NCBI RefSeq assembly: GCF_002846395.1
Contig: NZ_PJMU01000004.1
Coordinates: 1 to 64,000 of the forward strand
Length of the DNA stretch: 64,000 nucleotides
From: Pontibacter ramchanderi
GTDB lineage: Bacteria > Bacteroidota > Bacteroidia > Cytophagales > Hymenobacteraceae
Direction: 5' to 3'
Of this stretch, positions 44,668 to 54,118 are shown piece by piece (within the stretch, counting starts at the first letter, position 1; each line of letters opens with the position of its first letter). A model generated the notes under the pieces. The model had not been told where the DNA came from. It did not search any database and was given only the letters and a program-made list of their open reading frames with translations. A program made the position numbers and the translations under genes.

Positions 44668-45351
44668 TTAGGCGTGCACTTTCTTTTGCAGGGCAGCGAT
44701 CTGGTCATTCAGTTCTGCCACCAGGTTCATCTCCGTTTGCAGCTCACGCTTGATCTTGATCTCCCGCTCGCGGGCATTTTTCTTGAAGTCGGCGAATTCA
44801 CGGTCGATGTCGTCAAACTCTTTCTTTTTCTGGTCTGTCACCTTCTTGCTGCTCTTGAACTGGGTATAAACAACACCCAGTGCGATGAGCAGGAGGGCGA
44901 TGATGGCAGTGTTGATGATCACGTAAATCTGCTTGTGGATCGGGATACCCAGCACATGCAGGTTGTTCACAGCATCTTCGCTCTGCTGCACAGCCGCTTC
45001 TTTTTGGGCGTTGTCCAGCTTCAGTGCTTCAATCTCTTTCTCCTGCTCCGCGATACGTGCCTGAGCGGTTTCCAGGTCCTCGCGGGTAGCGTTCAGGTCT
45101 TTAATTTGCTTTTGCTCCACTTCCTTGATCGTGGCCTGCACACTTTGCCAGAATGAGTTAAGCAAACCCACGTTCACCACTTTATACTCTCTGTTGCCTT
45201 CCATATAGGAGTTGGACTTGCTCTTGAGGTCGTTAAACTGCCCTGTTAGCGCAGTAGCAGACTTGTTCTCATTTTTAGCTGTTTCCTGTGCCTGCACTGC
45301 TGGTGCCGCTATGGTCAGCCCAATCAATAAGGAAAGAAAGAATGCTTTCAT
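44668..45351 (-). CDS. Exported coiled-coil protein with one membrane span
   Basis: 227 aa. A signal peptide (MKAFFLSLLIGLTIAAPAVQ then AQ) leads to LTGQFNDLKSKSNSYMEGNR, a coiled coil (about 77-122, many Glu/Lys/Leu), a transmembrane helix (about 140-160) and a second coiled coil (about 168-222) ending KKVHA. It appears conserved in Bacteroidota, where such proteins are often named tRNA (guanine-N1)-methyltransferase without visible enzyme motifs; I see no SAM-binding motif. The ATG at 45351 is chosen for the signal peptide; the frame reaches 45447. Role unknown, perhaps envelope structure. Confidence 0.8.
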   Translation of the reverse strand: MKAFFLSLLIGLTIAAPAVQAQETAKNENKSATALTGQFNDLKSKSNSYMEGNREYKVVNVGLLNSFWQSVQATIKEVEQKQIKDLNATREDLETAQARIAEQEKEIEALKLDNAQKEAAVQQSEDAVNNLHVLGIPIHKQIYVIINTAIIALLLIALGVVYTQFKSSKKVTDQKKKEFDDIDREFADFKKNAREREIKIKRELQTEMNLVAELNDQIAALQKKVHA

Positions 45352-45786
45352 GTTTTTTGTAATAATGGTAAAAGTTGAATTGCGGTAAATATAAAAATAA
45401 TATTTTTTTGAGAAAGTCGAATAGCCGATTTTATGCTGTAAATCCAAAAACCTTTTTACACTAACTTCAAAAGTTTATTTTTTATTGCCAGCCAGACCCG
45501 AAAAGATAGGTTCTGGTGTGCGGCCAATGCCGCACCCTCCGCGCATTTGCATGCAGGGGTAACACCAATAAGATGGTTAAAGTTCTGATTGCTAGGGATG
45601 AAGCAGTTATAGACCACTCTTCAATACTGAGAGAAGCGGGTGATATAGTCAGTTTTCTGCGTCCACAAGGGGCTTTTTGAAAAGGAGCCTCATGCTTTCA
45701 GCGCACAACGGATTAATGAAAAGGGCAGGCACCTGAAAGGGACGGAAACGAGTTAGCAGATTTTAAGGCATATACCCGGCAAAGGG
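45352..45786. other. Intergenic region with one possible gene remnant
   Basis: About 435 bp. AT-rich near the coiled-coil gene start (promoter side), then GC-richer. It contains one short receiver-like frame, listed separately, and otherwise nothing that I can name. Confidence 0.4.
45573..45680 (+). pseudogene. Possible truncated receiver-like remnant
   Basis: 35 codons beginning MVKVLIARDEAVIDHSSILR and ending FLRPQGAF. The start resembles the first beta-strand and acidic pocket of receiver domains (KVLIADDE), with Arg in place of one Asp, and then it stops. Likely a fragment or a chance match. Confidence 0.2.
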
Positions 45787-46149
45787 TTAGAGGGGCTGTT
45801 CTGCCTCGGGTCGGCGGGGCTGCCAGGGGAAGCGGCCTTCCAGTTCTACCTGCAGCGACAGGCTCAGGAAGGTACGAATCAGCACGATTAAACCCAGGGT
45901 GAGCACACGCTCCATGGTAGCCTCCGTCACTACCGTCGCGATGATGTCGGCAGCGACCAGTATCTCAAGGCCGAGCAGGATCGCTTTGCCGAGCTCGTGG
46001 CGGAGCATCTTATATGAGCGGCGTGTGTTGGGGCGCAGCGGAAAAACAAAATGGAAAAGCGCAATGGTCGACCCGATCGCAATGATCAGGACGCCAATCG
46101 CTTCTATGGCACTTGCAATGTATTCAATGTAGAGTTTGAAATCCTGCAT
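45787..46149 (-). CDS. DUF1622 small membrane protein
   Basis: 120 aa with three membrane spans (about 10-32, 54-72, 78-98). It matches the DUF1622 family: IEYIASAIEAIGVLIIAIG, LGKAILLGLEILVAADIIAT and VLTLGLIVLIRTFLSLSL, ending in an acidic tail. The start at 46149 fits the first span; the frame reaches 46218. Function unknown. It follows the metallo-beta-lactamase-fold gene by 22 bp, so they are probably one operon. Confidence 0.88.
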   Translation of the reverse strand: MQDFKLYIEYIASAIEAIGVLIIAIGSTIALFHFVFPLRPNTRRSYKMLRHELGKAILLGLEILVAADIIATVVTEATMERVLTLGLIVLIRTFLSLSLQVELEGRFPWQPRRPEAEQPL

Positions 46150-46171
46150 GGGCAGTCTGGGGAGTTTGAGT

Positions 46172-46945
46172 TTACTTTTTAGCGTTCTCCGGGTACCAAT
46201 TGCGCAGGCGCACCTCAATGTTCTGATTACCCTCGTTCACTTTGCGCTTGAAGGCCTCCACATCACTCAGTCCATCCTGACCCCGGTAGTGGTACGGGTA
46301 TACGATTGCTGGTTTAAACTCGAGCACTGCAGAAGCCGCCTGGTCGATGTCCATGGTATAGGGCAGGTTCATGCAGACGAAGGCCACATCGATGTCACGC
46401 AGGGCGCGCATCTCCGGTATGTCTTCTGTGTCGCCCGAGAGGTATACGGTTTTGTCGGCGAATTGCAGCAAGTAGCCATTGCCACGGCCTTTGGTATGGC
46501 GGGAATCCTCTGTTTCAGGCAGGTTATACATCGGTATGGCGGATATGTCGATCCCTAGCTGTTCGGTTTTTTGTCCATTATGGAGCACCACTATCCGGTT
46601 TTTGTAGCTGGCCGGTAGCTGCTCGGCTACCGCCTGTGGCACCACTAAGGTTGCTTTGTCTGTTTTGAGTGCCTCCAGCGTTTTCAGGTCCAGGTGGTCG
46701 CCATGAATGTCGGTTATCAGGATCAGGTCGGGGGGCGCTATACCTTTAAATGCTGCTGCACCGCCGTAAGGGTCTACGTAAATGGTTTTGCCGCCCCATG
46801 TAAGTGCGACGGTGCCATGCAGCACCGGCTGAATGGTAATAGGACCTTTGGCAGTCTCAATGCGATCGGTGTTGTTTTTTTGCTGGGCCTGGGCTGTGAA
46901 TAGCAGGAGCAAACCTGCCAGCATCAGAAAGAATTTTAACTTCAT
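46172..46945 (-). CDS. Exported MBL-fold metallohydrolase (UlaG-like)
   Basis: 257 aa with a signal peptide (MKLKFFLMLAGLLLLFTAQA). It has the metallo-beta-lactamase fold of the UlaG/lactonase group: TWGGKTIYVDPYGG, ILITDIHGDHLD (metal loop, where the usual first His of HxHxDH is Asp), VYLSGDTEDIPEM and AIVYPYHYRGQDG. It probably hydrolyses an ester or lactone in the periplasm, but the substrate is unknown. It lies between the amidohydrolase (72 bp upstream) and the DUF1622 gene. Confidence 0.9.
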   Translation of the reverse strand: MKLKFFLMLAGLLLLFTAQAQQKNNTDRIETAKGPITIQPVLHGTVALTWGGKTIYVDPYGGAAAFKGIAPPDLILITDIHGDHLDLKTLEALKTDKATLVVPQAVAEQLPASYKNRIVVLHNGQKTEQLGIDISAIPMYNLPETEDSRHTKGRGNGYLLQFADKTVYLSGDTEDIPEMRALRDIDVAFVCMNLPYTMDIDQAASAVLEFKPAIVYPYHYRGQDGLSDVEAFKRKVNEGNQNIEVRLRNWYPENAKK

Positions 46946-47017
46946 CGGTTTAATGTTAATGTGGTCAGAATTTAGTTTGATGGATTTCTAACAACTTAAG
47001 TCGCTTTTAGTTCTTGT

Positions 47018-48388
47018 TCAGTTTCCTTTCTCCAGCTTTTTCAACGATTGTTTGATATGCGCTTCGGGCAGGTAGGTATGGCCGATCACAATACCGGCTA
47101 TGCGCTGGGTTTGGGAGATATCTTGAAGCGGATTGCCGTGCAGTAGCAGCAGGTCCGCCGCGGATCCTACTTTGAGTGTCCCGATGTCTTCCCGGTTGAA
47201 ATACCTGCCCACATGTATGGTTCCGGTTTTAAGCGCTTCATAAGGGCTCAAACCGGCTGCCACCAGGTACTCAAGCTCTTGGTGCGTCGAAATGCCGGGC
47301 ACATTGAACACCTGCGGGGCATCGCAACCAAGCAGCAGGCCCACCTGGTTGTCGTTACACACTTTGATCAGCCTCCTGCGCAGATTCACATACCTGTCTA
47401 TTTTGGCGGCGTCGTAACGCGGGTCGGCCATCAGTTTTTGTTTGGTCGCCACCCAGTTCTGCACCGTTTTGGGGTTCATGTATTTCATCTCAGGCTTGCT
47501 GCCCAGCACTTCCGGCGACTCAGCCGGCGACATCCAGCGTTCGGCCAGGGCCTGTGTCGGCACCACCCAGATGTTTTTCTCGCGCAGGGCGGCCATCAGC
47601 TTCGGTATACGGGTGGTGTCGGCCTGGTCTGCTATGAACATGGCAAAAAGGCCGGCTTCCTGCTCAGGTATAGCTTCCAGCCCTGGTACCAGGCTCTCCA
47701 CAAAACCATCCATGTGATCGATGGACGCGTAGCCTGCCTCTATGGCCCGCCAGACACCCACATCATAGGATACATGGCCGGCAAAGGGCATGCTTTCTTT
47801 ATTGGCCGTACTGGCAATGGCGGCAAAAGTCTCGTTGTTGAGCCCGGGGTGTAGTTTCAGAAAGTCGTAACCTGCCTGCTTTTGTTGTCTTACCATCTCT
47901 GCACCGGCTTCGGGTGTCTTGACGCTGTTGCCGTTCAGAGAAGGGCCGGAGGTATAGAACCGGGGACCTATAAGCTCACCCGACTGCAGTTTGCTGCGCA
48001 GCTCCAGGTGGCGTGGGTGCCCCAACATACCCCGGATGGTGGTGATCCCGTGCAGCGTGAACAACTGAAGCACCTCTTTCATCTGCTCCAAATCGTCGAC
48101 TGGCGGTACATGCGCGTGCATTTCGGCGAGGCCGGGGATGAGGTATTTGCCCTTGCCTTCCACAACCAGCGCATTGTTACTGTACTTCACTTTTCCCGTG
48201 TTGCCAATGGCTGTTATTTTCCCGTTCTTCACCACCACCGTCTGGTTCTTAATCACCTGCTCTTTGTCCATCGGGATGACATGGACCCCGCGGAACACCA
48301 CCTCCCGCTCGCGGGAACTGACAGGTTGTTGCGCAAGGGCAGGGTACAGCGGCACTACCAGCAAGAGAAGAAACAGGTATAGCTTCAT
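47018..48388 (-). CDS. Exported amidohydrolase family protein
   Basis: 456 aa, signal peptide to about residue 19 (PALA). TIM-barrel metal-dependent hydrolase of the imidazolonepropionase-like group. Visible metal and active-site motifs are GLAEMHAHVPP (HxH), DFLKLHPGLN (Lys), FAGHVSYDVGV, SIDHMDGF and LLLGCDAPQV (Asp). Members cleave amide bonds of cyclic or peptide-like substrates; the substrate here is unknown. First gene of a minus-strand trio with the MBL hydrolase and the DUF1622 protein. Confidence 0.92.
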   Translation of the reverse strand: MKLYLFLLLLVVPLYPALAQQPVSSREREVVFRGVHVIPMDKEQVIKNQTVVVKNGKITAIGNTGKVKYSNNALVVEGKGKYLIPGLAEMHAHVPPVDDLEQMKEVLQLFTLHGITTIRGMLGHPRHLELRSKLQSGELIGPRFYTSGPSLNGNSVKTPEAGAEMVRQQKQAGYDFLKLHPGLNNETFAAIASTANKESMPFAGHVSYDVGVWRAIEAGYASIDHMDGFVESLVPGLEAIPEQEAGLFAMFIADQADTTRIPKLMAALREKNIWVVPTQALAERWMSPAESPEVLGSKPEMKYMNPKTVQNWVATKQKLMADPRYDAAKIDRYVNLRRRLIKVCNDNQVGLLLGCDAPQVFNVPGISTHQELEYLVAAGLSPYEALKTGTIHVGRYFNREDIGTLKVGSAADLLLLHGNPLQDISQTQRIAGIVIGHTYLPEAHIKQSLKKLEKGN

Positions 48389-48502
48389 GGCAAATGTTGG
48401 CTAAGTAGTCGTTTGATTCGTTGAAATCTAATGTTATTAATGCTATAACGTAAAATCTGTTTCAGGGTCGGAAATGAGCTACTCTGTACCCTGTAAAGCA
48501 TT

Positions 48503-48532
48503 GAAGCCGCCAGATCGGGGATCGGCGGCTTC
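48503..48532 (-). terminator. Terminator-like hairpin after the ABC ATPase gene
   Basis: GAAGCCGCC (48503-48511) pairs with GGCGGCTTC (48524-48532) with a 12-base loop. It lies 21 bp past the stop of the minus-strand ATPase gene. No T-run follows, so termination strength is uncertain. A CTATACC word starts at its edge. Confidence 0.5.
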
Positions 48533-48553
48533 TATACCTAGGCTGGGAGGTCG

Positions 48554-49249
48554 CTATACCGTGAAGTAAGCTTCCAAGGCCTGCAGGGTGTTTTCAGTCG
48601 TCTGCATGTCCTGCACGATCTGGCCTTTCTCCAGGATAACAATGCGCTTGCATACCTCAGTCACGTGGTTAAGGTCGTGGCTGGAAATCAGCATGGTCAT
48701 ACCGTACTGCTCGTGCAGGCTGCGGAGCAGGTTTTTAAGCCTGATCTGAGAGCTGGGGTCCAGGTTGGCGAACGGTTCGTCCAGGATCAGAAGCTCGGGG
48801 TGCGAGAGTGCGGCGGCGGCTATACCTACTTTCTTTTGGTTTCCCTTCGAGAAGTCGCGGATGTATTTGCGCTGCTGCAATATCTCGCCGTTGAAAAGAT
48901 CGGTAAAGGGCTGCAGCCGCTCCTGAATGTCGCCGGTGGACAAGCCATGCAGGTCACCAATAAATTTAAAGTACTCCTCCGGCGTGAGGTAGTCTATCAG
49001 AAAACTCTCATCAAGGTGGGAGCCGGTATAGTGTTTCCAGGCATCCGAATGGGCCACCGCTATACCTTTGGAGGTAACAGCTCCTTTGGTAGGACGCACC
49101 AGGTCTAGCAGCATCCGGAACAAGGTAGTTTTGCCCGCCCCGTTGTTTCCCACCAAACCAATGGTCTCGCCTGCTGCTATGTGGAGCGAAGGTATGTTAA
49201 CGACAGTCGTGTCGCTGTATGCTTTTACAAGGTCTTTTACTTCGATCAT
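48554..49249 (-). CDS. ABC transporter ATP-binding protein
   Basis: 231 aa. Walker A GLVGNNGAGKTTLFRML (about 31-47), Q-loop region, signature FSKGNQKKVGIAAAALSHPE (a relaxed LSGGQ), Walker B LLILDEPFANLDPSS and H-loop ISSHDLNHV. It powers the DUF5687 permease encoded 57 bp upstream on the same strand. The substrate is unknown; export is likely from the subfamily type. Confidence 0.95.
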   Translation of the reverse strand: MIEVKDLVKAYSDTTVVNIPSLHIAAGETIGLVGNNGAGKTTLFRMLLDLVRPTKGAVTSKGIAVAHSDAWKHYTGSHLDESFLIDYLTPEEYFKFIGDLHGLSTGDIQERLQPFTDLFNGEILQQRKYIRDFSKGNQKKVGIAAAALSHPELLILDEPFANLDPSSQIRLKNLLRSLHEQYGMTMLISSHDLNHVTEVCKRIVILEKGQIVQDMQTTENTLQALEAYFTV

Positions 49250-49306
49250 TCTGTTTATTTTTTTTCAGGTATAGCTGATGTTTTCGCCTTTGGGCAATAG
49301 GGCTTG

Positions 49307-50782
49307 TTAGTGCTGTCTGAAGCCGGCAGCCAGGGTATACTTCCGTTCTTCCAGGCGTTTGGCCATTAACTGGAGCAGTTGGCGGTGGAAAATTAACCCC
49401 AGCGCGCCAGCCAGGGCGATGGCGAAAATGCCCCACTGCGGGATGTCCATAAAGGAGAAGGGCAGGAAGAGGGCCACCGGACCCAGGATCATCGGCAGCA
49501 TCATCACAAACTTGGAGGCGCCCACCCCTTGCCAGTTAAAGGCCGAACCATTGCTCAGGTCGAGCCGGTCTTTGTTGAGTGCTGCAAAGTAGAGCACCAC
49601 AATGCTGTTCACACCCATGTTAAAGAGACAGCTGGCCAGGTTGATCAGGAGTACTTTGCTGCCAAACAGGGCATAGGGCAGCGTGAGCACCGTAACCAGC
49701 AGAATGGAAGGTATAAACATGAGGTACTTCGCTTTCACATACTGGTACGTGGTAATGGGTCTGGTGAGCAGGGCATCGTAGTGCGCGCTTTGCCAGGCAG
49801 GGACAAACTGTCCGTAATTAAACATTGGGGAGCCCGTTACGAAAATGCCCACAAAAATAAGCATGCCCCATCCCTCCAGGTATACCTTGTTGGTATAGAA
49901 AATAAGTCCGTAGAAGAGCAGGAAGGCAGAGATCATGACCATGGACTTAGGCCGTTTATGCCGCCAGATGAGTTTAAGCTCTAAGGCAATCAATTTGCCC
50001 GTATCGCCAAACCTGTTCAAAAAAGCCATGTCGTTTCCTTCTACTGCCGACACTTTTTTGACATAGATCTCCTCTGGGTATAGGTGCTGCATCAGGAAGC
50101 GGTAGTTCAGCAGGTATACGCCGATCAAGCCCAGCAACGGCACCACCACCAGCCAGGGCTGCTGCAGCAAGGCCCCGAAGGCCGCCACCGAAAACTGTCG
50201 CAAAGACAGCACGTGTAAATAGTCGAGCAGCATGAGCCCTCCGACAGCCAGGGCCAGCAAAAGAGTGAGTTTTGGGTTGGAGGTAAGTTGCCGCTTAAAG
50301 TAAATAAGTATAAAGTTGTTGATGAATGTGAGCAGCAGGAGCGAGGTTAGCCATACCAGCGCTATACCTGTGCCATGCTCCGGCACCACCGCCCGGAACA
50401 TAAAAGGCACGAATACCAACAGCATCAGCAGGTTAAACACGCTAGGTATAGAGCGTAGCAGCACAAAGTGAACGAGCTTGTTGCGTTTCACGGGCAAATG
50501 CAGGTATGGCTGTATCGCCAGCACCGGCAGGTCCTGCAGCATAAAACGCGAGACCAGATCTATCAGAAAGTAAATAAGGAGAAAGCTGTTAAACGAGACC
50601 AGAGGGCTTTGGTCAGGGTAAATCTCGCTCAATATTTTATGCCCAAAAAAGCCAAGCGAAAGGAAGAGGAGGGCAAAATAGATGATGAAAAATCCCAGAA
50701 TAATATTCACCACCAGGCTTTTCTGGTAAGCCGGTGAACGGCGTGCCTGCTTTAGCTGCAGGTTAAGTAAAGTTCCAAACAT
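49307..50782 (-). CDS. DUF5687 family ABC transporter permease
   Basis: 491 aa with about ten to twelve membrane spans. It matches DUF5687, a Bacteroidota-specific permease group: LLNLQLKQARRSPAYQKSLV at the N-terminus and GSPMFNYGQFVPAWQSAHYD in the middle. It pairs with the ATPase gene just downstream. Substrate unknown. The pseudokinase gene lies 78 bp upstream on the same strand. Confidence 0.92.
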   Translation of the reverse strand: MFGTLLNLQLKQARRSPAYQKSLVVNIILGFFIIYFALLFLSLGFFGHKILSEIYPDQSPLVSFNSFLLIYFLIDLVSRFMLQDLPVLAIQPYLHLPVKRNKLVHFVLLRSIPSVFNLLMLLVFVPFMFRAVVPEHGTGIALVWLTSLLLLTFINNFILIYFKRQLTSNPKLTLLLALAVGGLMLLDYLHVLSLRQFSVAAFGALLQQPWLVVVPLLGLIGVYLLNYRFLMQHLYPEEIYVKKVSAVEGNDMAFLNRFGDTGKLIALELKLIWRHKRPKSMVMISAFLLFYGLIFYTNKVYLEGWGMLIFVGIFVTGSPMFNYGQFVPAWQSAHYDALLTRPITTYQYVKAKYLMFIPSILLVTVLTLPYALFGSKVLLINLASCLFNMGVNSIVVLYFAALNKDRLDLSNGSAFNWQGVGASKFVMMLPMILGPVALFLPFSFMDIPQWGIFAIALAGALGLIFHRQLLQLMAKRLEERKYTLAAGFRQH

Positions 50783-50860
50783 AAGGTATAATACATATAG
50801 CTTTTTAAATATTAAAAAATATCAGTAAAAAACCAAGTGCTATACCATTACCAAAATAAT

Positions 50861-52339
50861 CTACTCAACAGCCACGATGCTGACGTTGATTTCATCTATG
50901 GCATTTTCGTCCTCCGGGTCGTAAATGATTTTGTCGATCACAATGCTGTTGCCTGCCTCGGTACTTAAAAGGATGTCAATAAACTCACCTACGCCAAAAC
51001 TTCCAAGCGGAGCATCGTTCATGCGGGCATAGATGATGGCATCCGGGGAGAAGTATTTTCGGATGGGCGTTCTCCACTGGTCGCGAACCTGCAGCGGTAT
51101 GTCATGGTTCAGCATGCCACTCAGGTACCCCTCCAAACTGGAAGGTTGCGGGTAGGAGGGCTTAGCTGGTCGGGCCGGGACAGGTTTAGATACCGGCTGA
51201 GTTTTTTGCTGCGTTGCAACGGACGGTTTCCTGCTCGTGGCCTGCTTCTTAACGGGTGTGTCAGGTTTGGTCACTGACTGCGCAGTGTCGGCAACTACGG
51301 AGTCTGTAGCGGTAGGTATGATGGGGTTGCGCTTTGTTTCTTCTGTTTCGCTTGCTAATTCCTGATCAGGCGTCCTGTTAATATAATAGTAGTAAGCGGC
51401 TGCACCTAGAGCGCTTAAAATGAGTAAAACAAGTAAAACCGGCCATAAGCTGGAGCTTTTCTTATATACTATCGATTCTGCTGTCACATCGCCAAAGGCA
51501 CCGTAGGGCTTCCAGTTGCCATGTTCCAGAAAGTAATTTGCTTCCTCTGCAAGTACCTTTGCGGTGGGTCTTTTCTCAGCATCAAGATGTAAGCAGGCCC
51601 GCACCAGGTTGCTCAGTATACGGGAGTAGGGAGTAGGGATGATCGGGATCTCTGCCCCCTGGCTTAGACTTAAACCGCCGTTGCCCAGCCAGGGAGTTTC
51701 GCCAGTGCACAATTCGTACAAACTTACCCCAAGTGCGAACACATCACTTGCACCTGTATGTTTTGGGTGAGTGCCAAAAAGCTCTGGTGCGGCATAGGCA
51801 GTGCCTTGTGCTAGTGGCGTGCCGGTAGCACGGTGCAACAGGGTGCGCAACTGACTGCTCAGCGCCGGTACAGCCAGTAGGTAATTTCCATTGGCATCCA
51901 GTACGATATTGGCTGGGTTGACCTGCCGGTGGGCTAAAGCAGGCCGCTGTGTATGCAGATACTCCAACGCGCTGCCAACCTGTGCGATCAATCGGGCTAC
52001 TTCCCTCTCCGGAAGCGGTGCGGACTGTGCCAGGGTCTGTTGAGATTGCAAGGGCGCTACTTCAAAGGGAATGCCCTGATGAATGCCAAAACGGGAAGGT
52101 AAAAGTAAGTGCGGGTGCCGCAACTGAGCCCGCTGCTCCTGTTCTTTTTGCAGCAGGTCCAGACTTTGGTGGTCGAGTCGTATGTGTGGAGCGTATAGCC
52201 TTAGCGTAACAGGAGCGCCTTCCGCTGACCAGTCTTCCGCTTTCCAGACTTCCTCTACCCTGTTAGAACTTAGTCTCTCTTTTAATAAGTAATGTGTTGC
52301 AAAAATGCCGTTTGTTTCCGGTATGCTCATAGTACCCAT
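50861..52339 (-). CDS. Transmembrane pseudokinase (Ser/Thr kinase fold, catalytic motifs lost)
   Basis: 492 aa. Residues about 14-275 follow the Hanks-type kinase fold: QGTAYAAPELFG (APE motif, 178-189) and SDVFALGVSLYELCTGETPW (198-217) are well kept. The catalytic parts are gone: the Gly-rich loop is LSSNRVEEVW, the VAIK Lys is Arg47 (VTLRLY), HRD is HRQ (137-139, followed by VNPAN), and no DFG is found near LLAVPALSS. A membrane span (299-320) leads to a Ser/Thr/Pro/Lys-rich linker and a C-terminal domain (about 405-492) of unknown fold. It therefore probably acts as a scaffold or sensor. Upstream of the DUF5687 transporter on the same strand. Confidence 0.85.
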   Translation of the reverse strand: MGTMSIPETNGIFATHYLLKERLSSNRVEEVWKAEDWSAEGAPVTLRLYAPHIRLDHQSLDLLQKEQEQRAQLRHPHLLLPSRFGIHQGIPFEVAPLQSQQTLAQSAPLPEREVARLIAQVGSALEYLHTQRPALAHRQVNPANIVLDANGNYLLAVPALSSQLRTLLHRATGTPLAQGTAYAAPELFGTHPKHTGASDVFALGVSLYELCTGETPWLGNGGLSLSQGAEIPIIPTPYSRILSNLVRACLHLDAEKRPTAKVLAEEANYFLEHGNWKPYGAFGDVTAESIVYKKSSSLWPVLLVLLILSALGAAAYYYYINRTPDQELASETEETKRNPIIPTATDSVVADTAQSVTKPDTPVKKQATSRKPSVATQQKTQPVSKPVPARPAKPSYPQPSSLEGYLSGMLNHDIPLQVRDQWRTPIRKYFSPDAIIYARMNDAPLGSFGVGEFIDILLSTEAGNSIVIDKIIYDPEDENAIDEINVSIVAVE

Positions 52340-52552
52340 GTAATCACATGGGGTAATACGGGAAAGATAAGTTTAGGTGGTAATAATGGAGCCAGTAGTA
52401 GTTTTAAACAAAACAATGGTAGATGATTAATAGATTGAATAAGAGTTTACTATTGATAAGCAGGTAGATGAATATGGCTGGATAGGGTGATTCGTTTTTG
52501 TCTCTACCTGCAAGTTTACTAATGATAAGAAAATTCACTTATTCAGCATTTT

Positions 52553-54118
52553 CTAATCTGTCCTTCTCCCTGTACCTATCTTTACAAGCATTTTTCCATC
52601 TGTTAAAAAAGTCTCGTTTCCCTCTTCCCTTACCACAACCCCATTCACCAAAACATATTTAAACCCACCAGCTTTCTGATGCGGATGCTCATACGTCGCA
52701 TTCTCCCGCACTTCTTCTGGTTTAAACAATAGCAGATCTGCTTTATAGCCTTGCTTCACCAAACCTCGATCGTGCAAACCAATTGTTTTGGCGGACAATC
52801 CGGTCATTTTATGAATAGCCTCTTCCAGGGAGAGAAGTTGCTTTTTGACTACATAAGTCTCCAGCACTTTGGCAAAGGTGCCGTAGCTTCTGGGGTGTCG
52901 CATTGCGGGGCTGCCATCACTGCAGATCATGATATGCCGGTCTTTTAAGAAAGTCTCCTGCAAGGCTTCGTCCATGATGAAATAGGCACCATCCGCTCCG
53001 TATGGACCGATATCTTCCATCAGAGCCAATTCGAATGGCTTGTTCAGTTGTTCGGCTATCTGTTTCAAGGTTTTGCCCTTATAGGGACCTGATCCGATCA
53101 ACGTCGCTTCAGGACCGTTGCGCTGTATGATCTTGTTACGCAGGAAAGTAGCAAGTTCCTGGCGGCGGGTCTTTAGTACCTCTTCGTAATTATAAGGCTG
53201 CTTGGCCCAGTCCGGGAAAAGTATGGCAATACCGGTATAGCTAGCGGTGTAGGGATAAAAGTCAGCGGTCACCTGTATACCTTGCTGTCGGGCAGAGTCG
53301 AGTAGTTGCAGTACGCGGTTGGCCCGATCCTCGCCTTTGCCATACACCACCTTAATATGCGATACATGCACCGGACAGTATTTGCCTTGTTCCAGAAGTT
53401 CTCTGATAGAGCCCTCTACAAAGGCGTCATCCTCGTTGCGCATGTGACTCATCAATACACCCTTTTTCTTACCTACGATGTGTGCGAGCCTGTTCAGTTC
53501 GTCGTGACCTGCATAATAGCCGGGGTTGTATTCCAAACCAGTGGTCAGGCCGAAGCAGCCGGCATCAAGGGCGGCTGTGAGTAGTTGCTCCATTTTCGCC
53601 ATACCTTCGGCCGTAGGTATAGAGTCATATTGTATACCTGATAGCATACGAAGTGTGTTGTGCCCGGCAAACATGGCTATATTCACGCCTAGCTCTTTTG
53701 CGGATACTTCCTGCATCCATTCTTTCAGGTCTTCGCGCTCCGGACTGAAGCCGTCCTGACCCAGGCAAATAGTCGTCACACCCATCGATAGGAAATTAGA
53801 GAAATCGGGCGTCTCGAGCGGATCGCCGTGCGCGTGGGTGTCAATGAAGCCTGGCGTCAGGTATAGCCCCTTTGCATTGATGGCGCGATCTGCTGTATAG
53901 GTCGACGTGGTGTCGGTATCAATCAGTACAATGGAGTCGCCATTGATGAGGACATGCGCTGCAAAGCCCGGATTTCCTGTACCGTCGATTACCGTGGCGT
54001 TCCGAATGAGCAGCTCGTATCGATTCTGATCAGACGGGATTTGCTGGCAGGAGGCAAATACAAGAAACGATATGCTAAAGCTGACAAAAGAGAAGACGAG
54101 GCGATACATTTTTTCCAT
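52553..54118 (-). CDS. N-acyl-D-amino-acid deacylase-like amidohydrolase, lipoprotein
   Basis: 521 aa from the chosen ATG (54118); the signal peptide ends with lipobox FASC, so the protein is lipid-anchored. Metal-dependent TIM-barrel amidohydrolase with TPGFIDTHAHGDPLE (HxH), GCFGLTTGLEYNPGYY (metal or Lys-type loop), MSHMRNEDDAFVEG, PVHVSHIKVVYG and CSDGSPAMRHPRSYG. The D-aminoacylase group removes acyl groups from N-acyl-D-amino acids; an envelope location suggests peptidoglycan or exogenous D-amino acid derivatives. Single gene, minus strand. Confidence 0.9.
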   Translation of the reverse strand: MEKMYRLVFSFVSFSISFLVFASCQQIPSDQNRYELLIRNATVIDGTGNPGFAAHVLINGDSIVLIDTDTTSTYTADRAINAKGLYLTPGFIDTHAHGDPLETPDFSNFLSMGVTTICLGQDGFSPEREDLKEWMQEVSAKELGVNIAMFAGHNTLRMLSGIQYDSIPTAEGMAKMEQLLTAALDAGCFGLTTGLEYNPGYYAGHDELNRLAHIVGKKKGVLMSHMRNEDDAFVEGSIRELLEQGKYCPVHVSHIKVVYGKGEDRANRVLQLLDSARQQGIQVTADFYPYTASYTGIAILFPDWAKQPYNYEEVLKTRRQELATFLRNKIIQRNGPEATLIGSGPYKGKTLKQIAEQLNKPFELALMEDIGPYGADGAYFIMDEALQETFLKDRHIMICSDGSPAMRHPRSYGTFAKVLETYVVKKQLLSLEEAIHKMTGLSAKTIGLHDRGLVKQGYKADLLLFKPEEVRENATYEHPHQKAGGFKYVLVNGVVVREEGNETFLTDGKMLVKIGTGRRTD

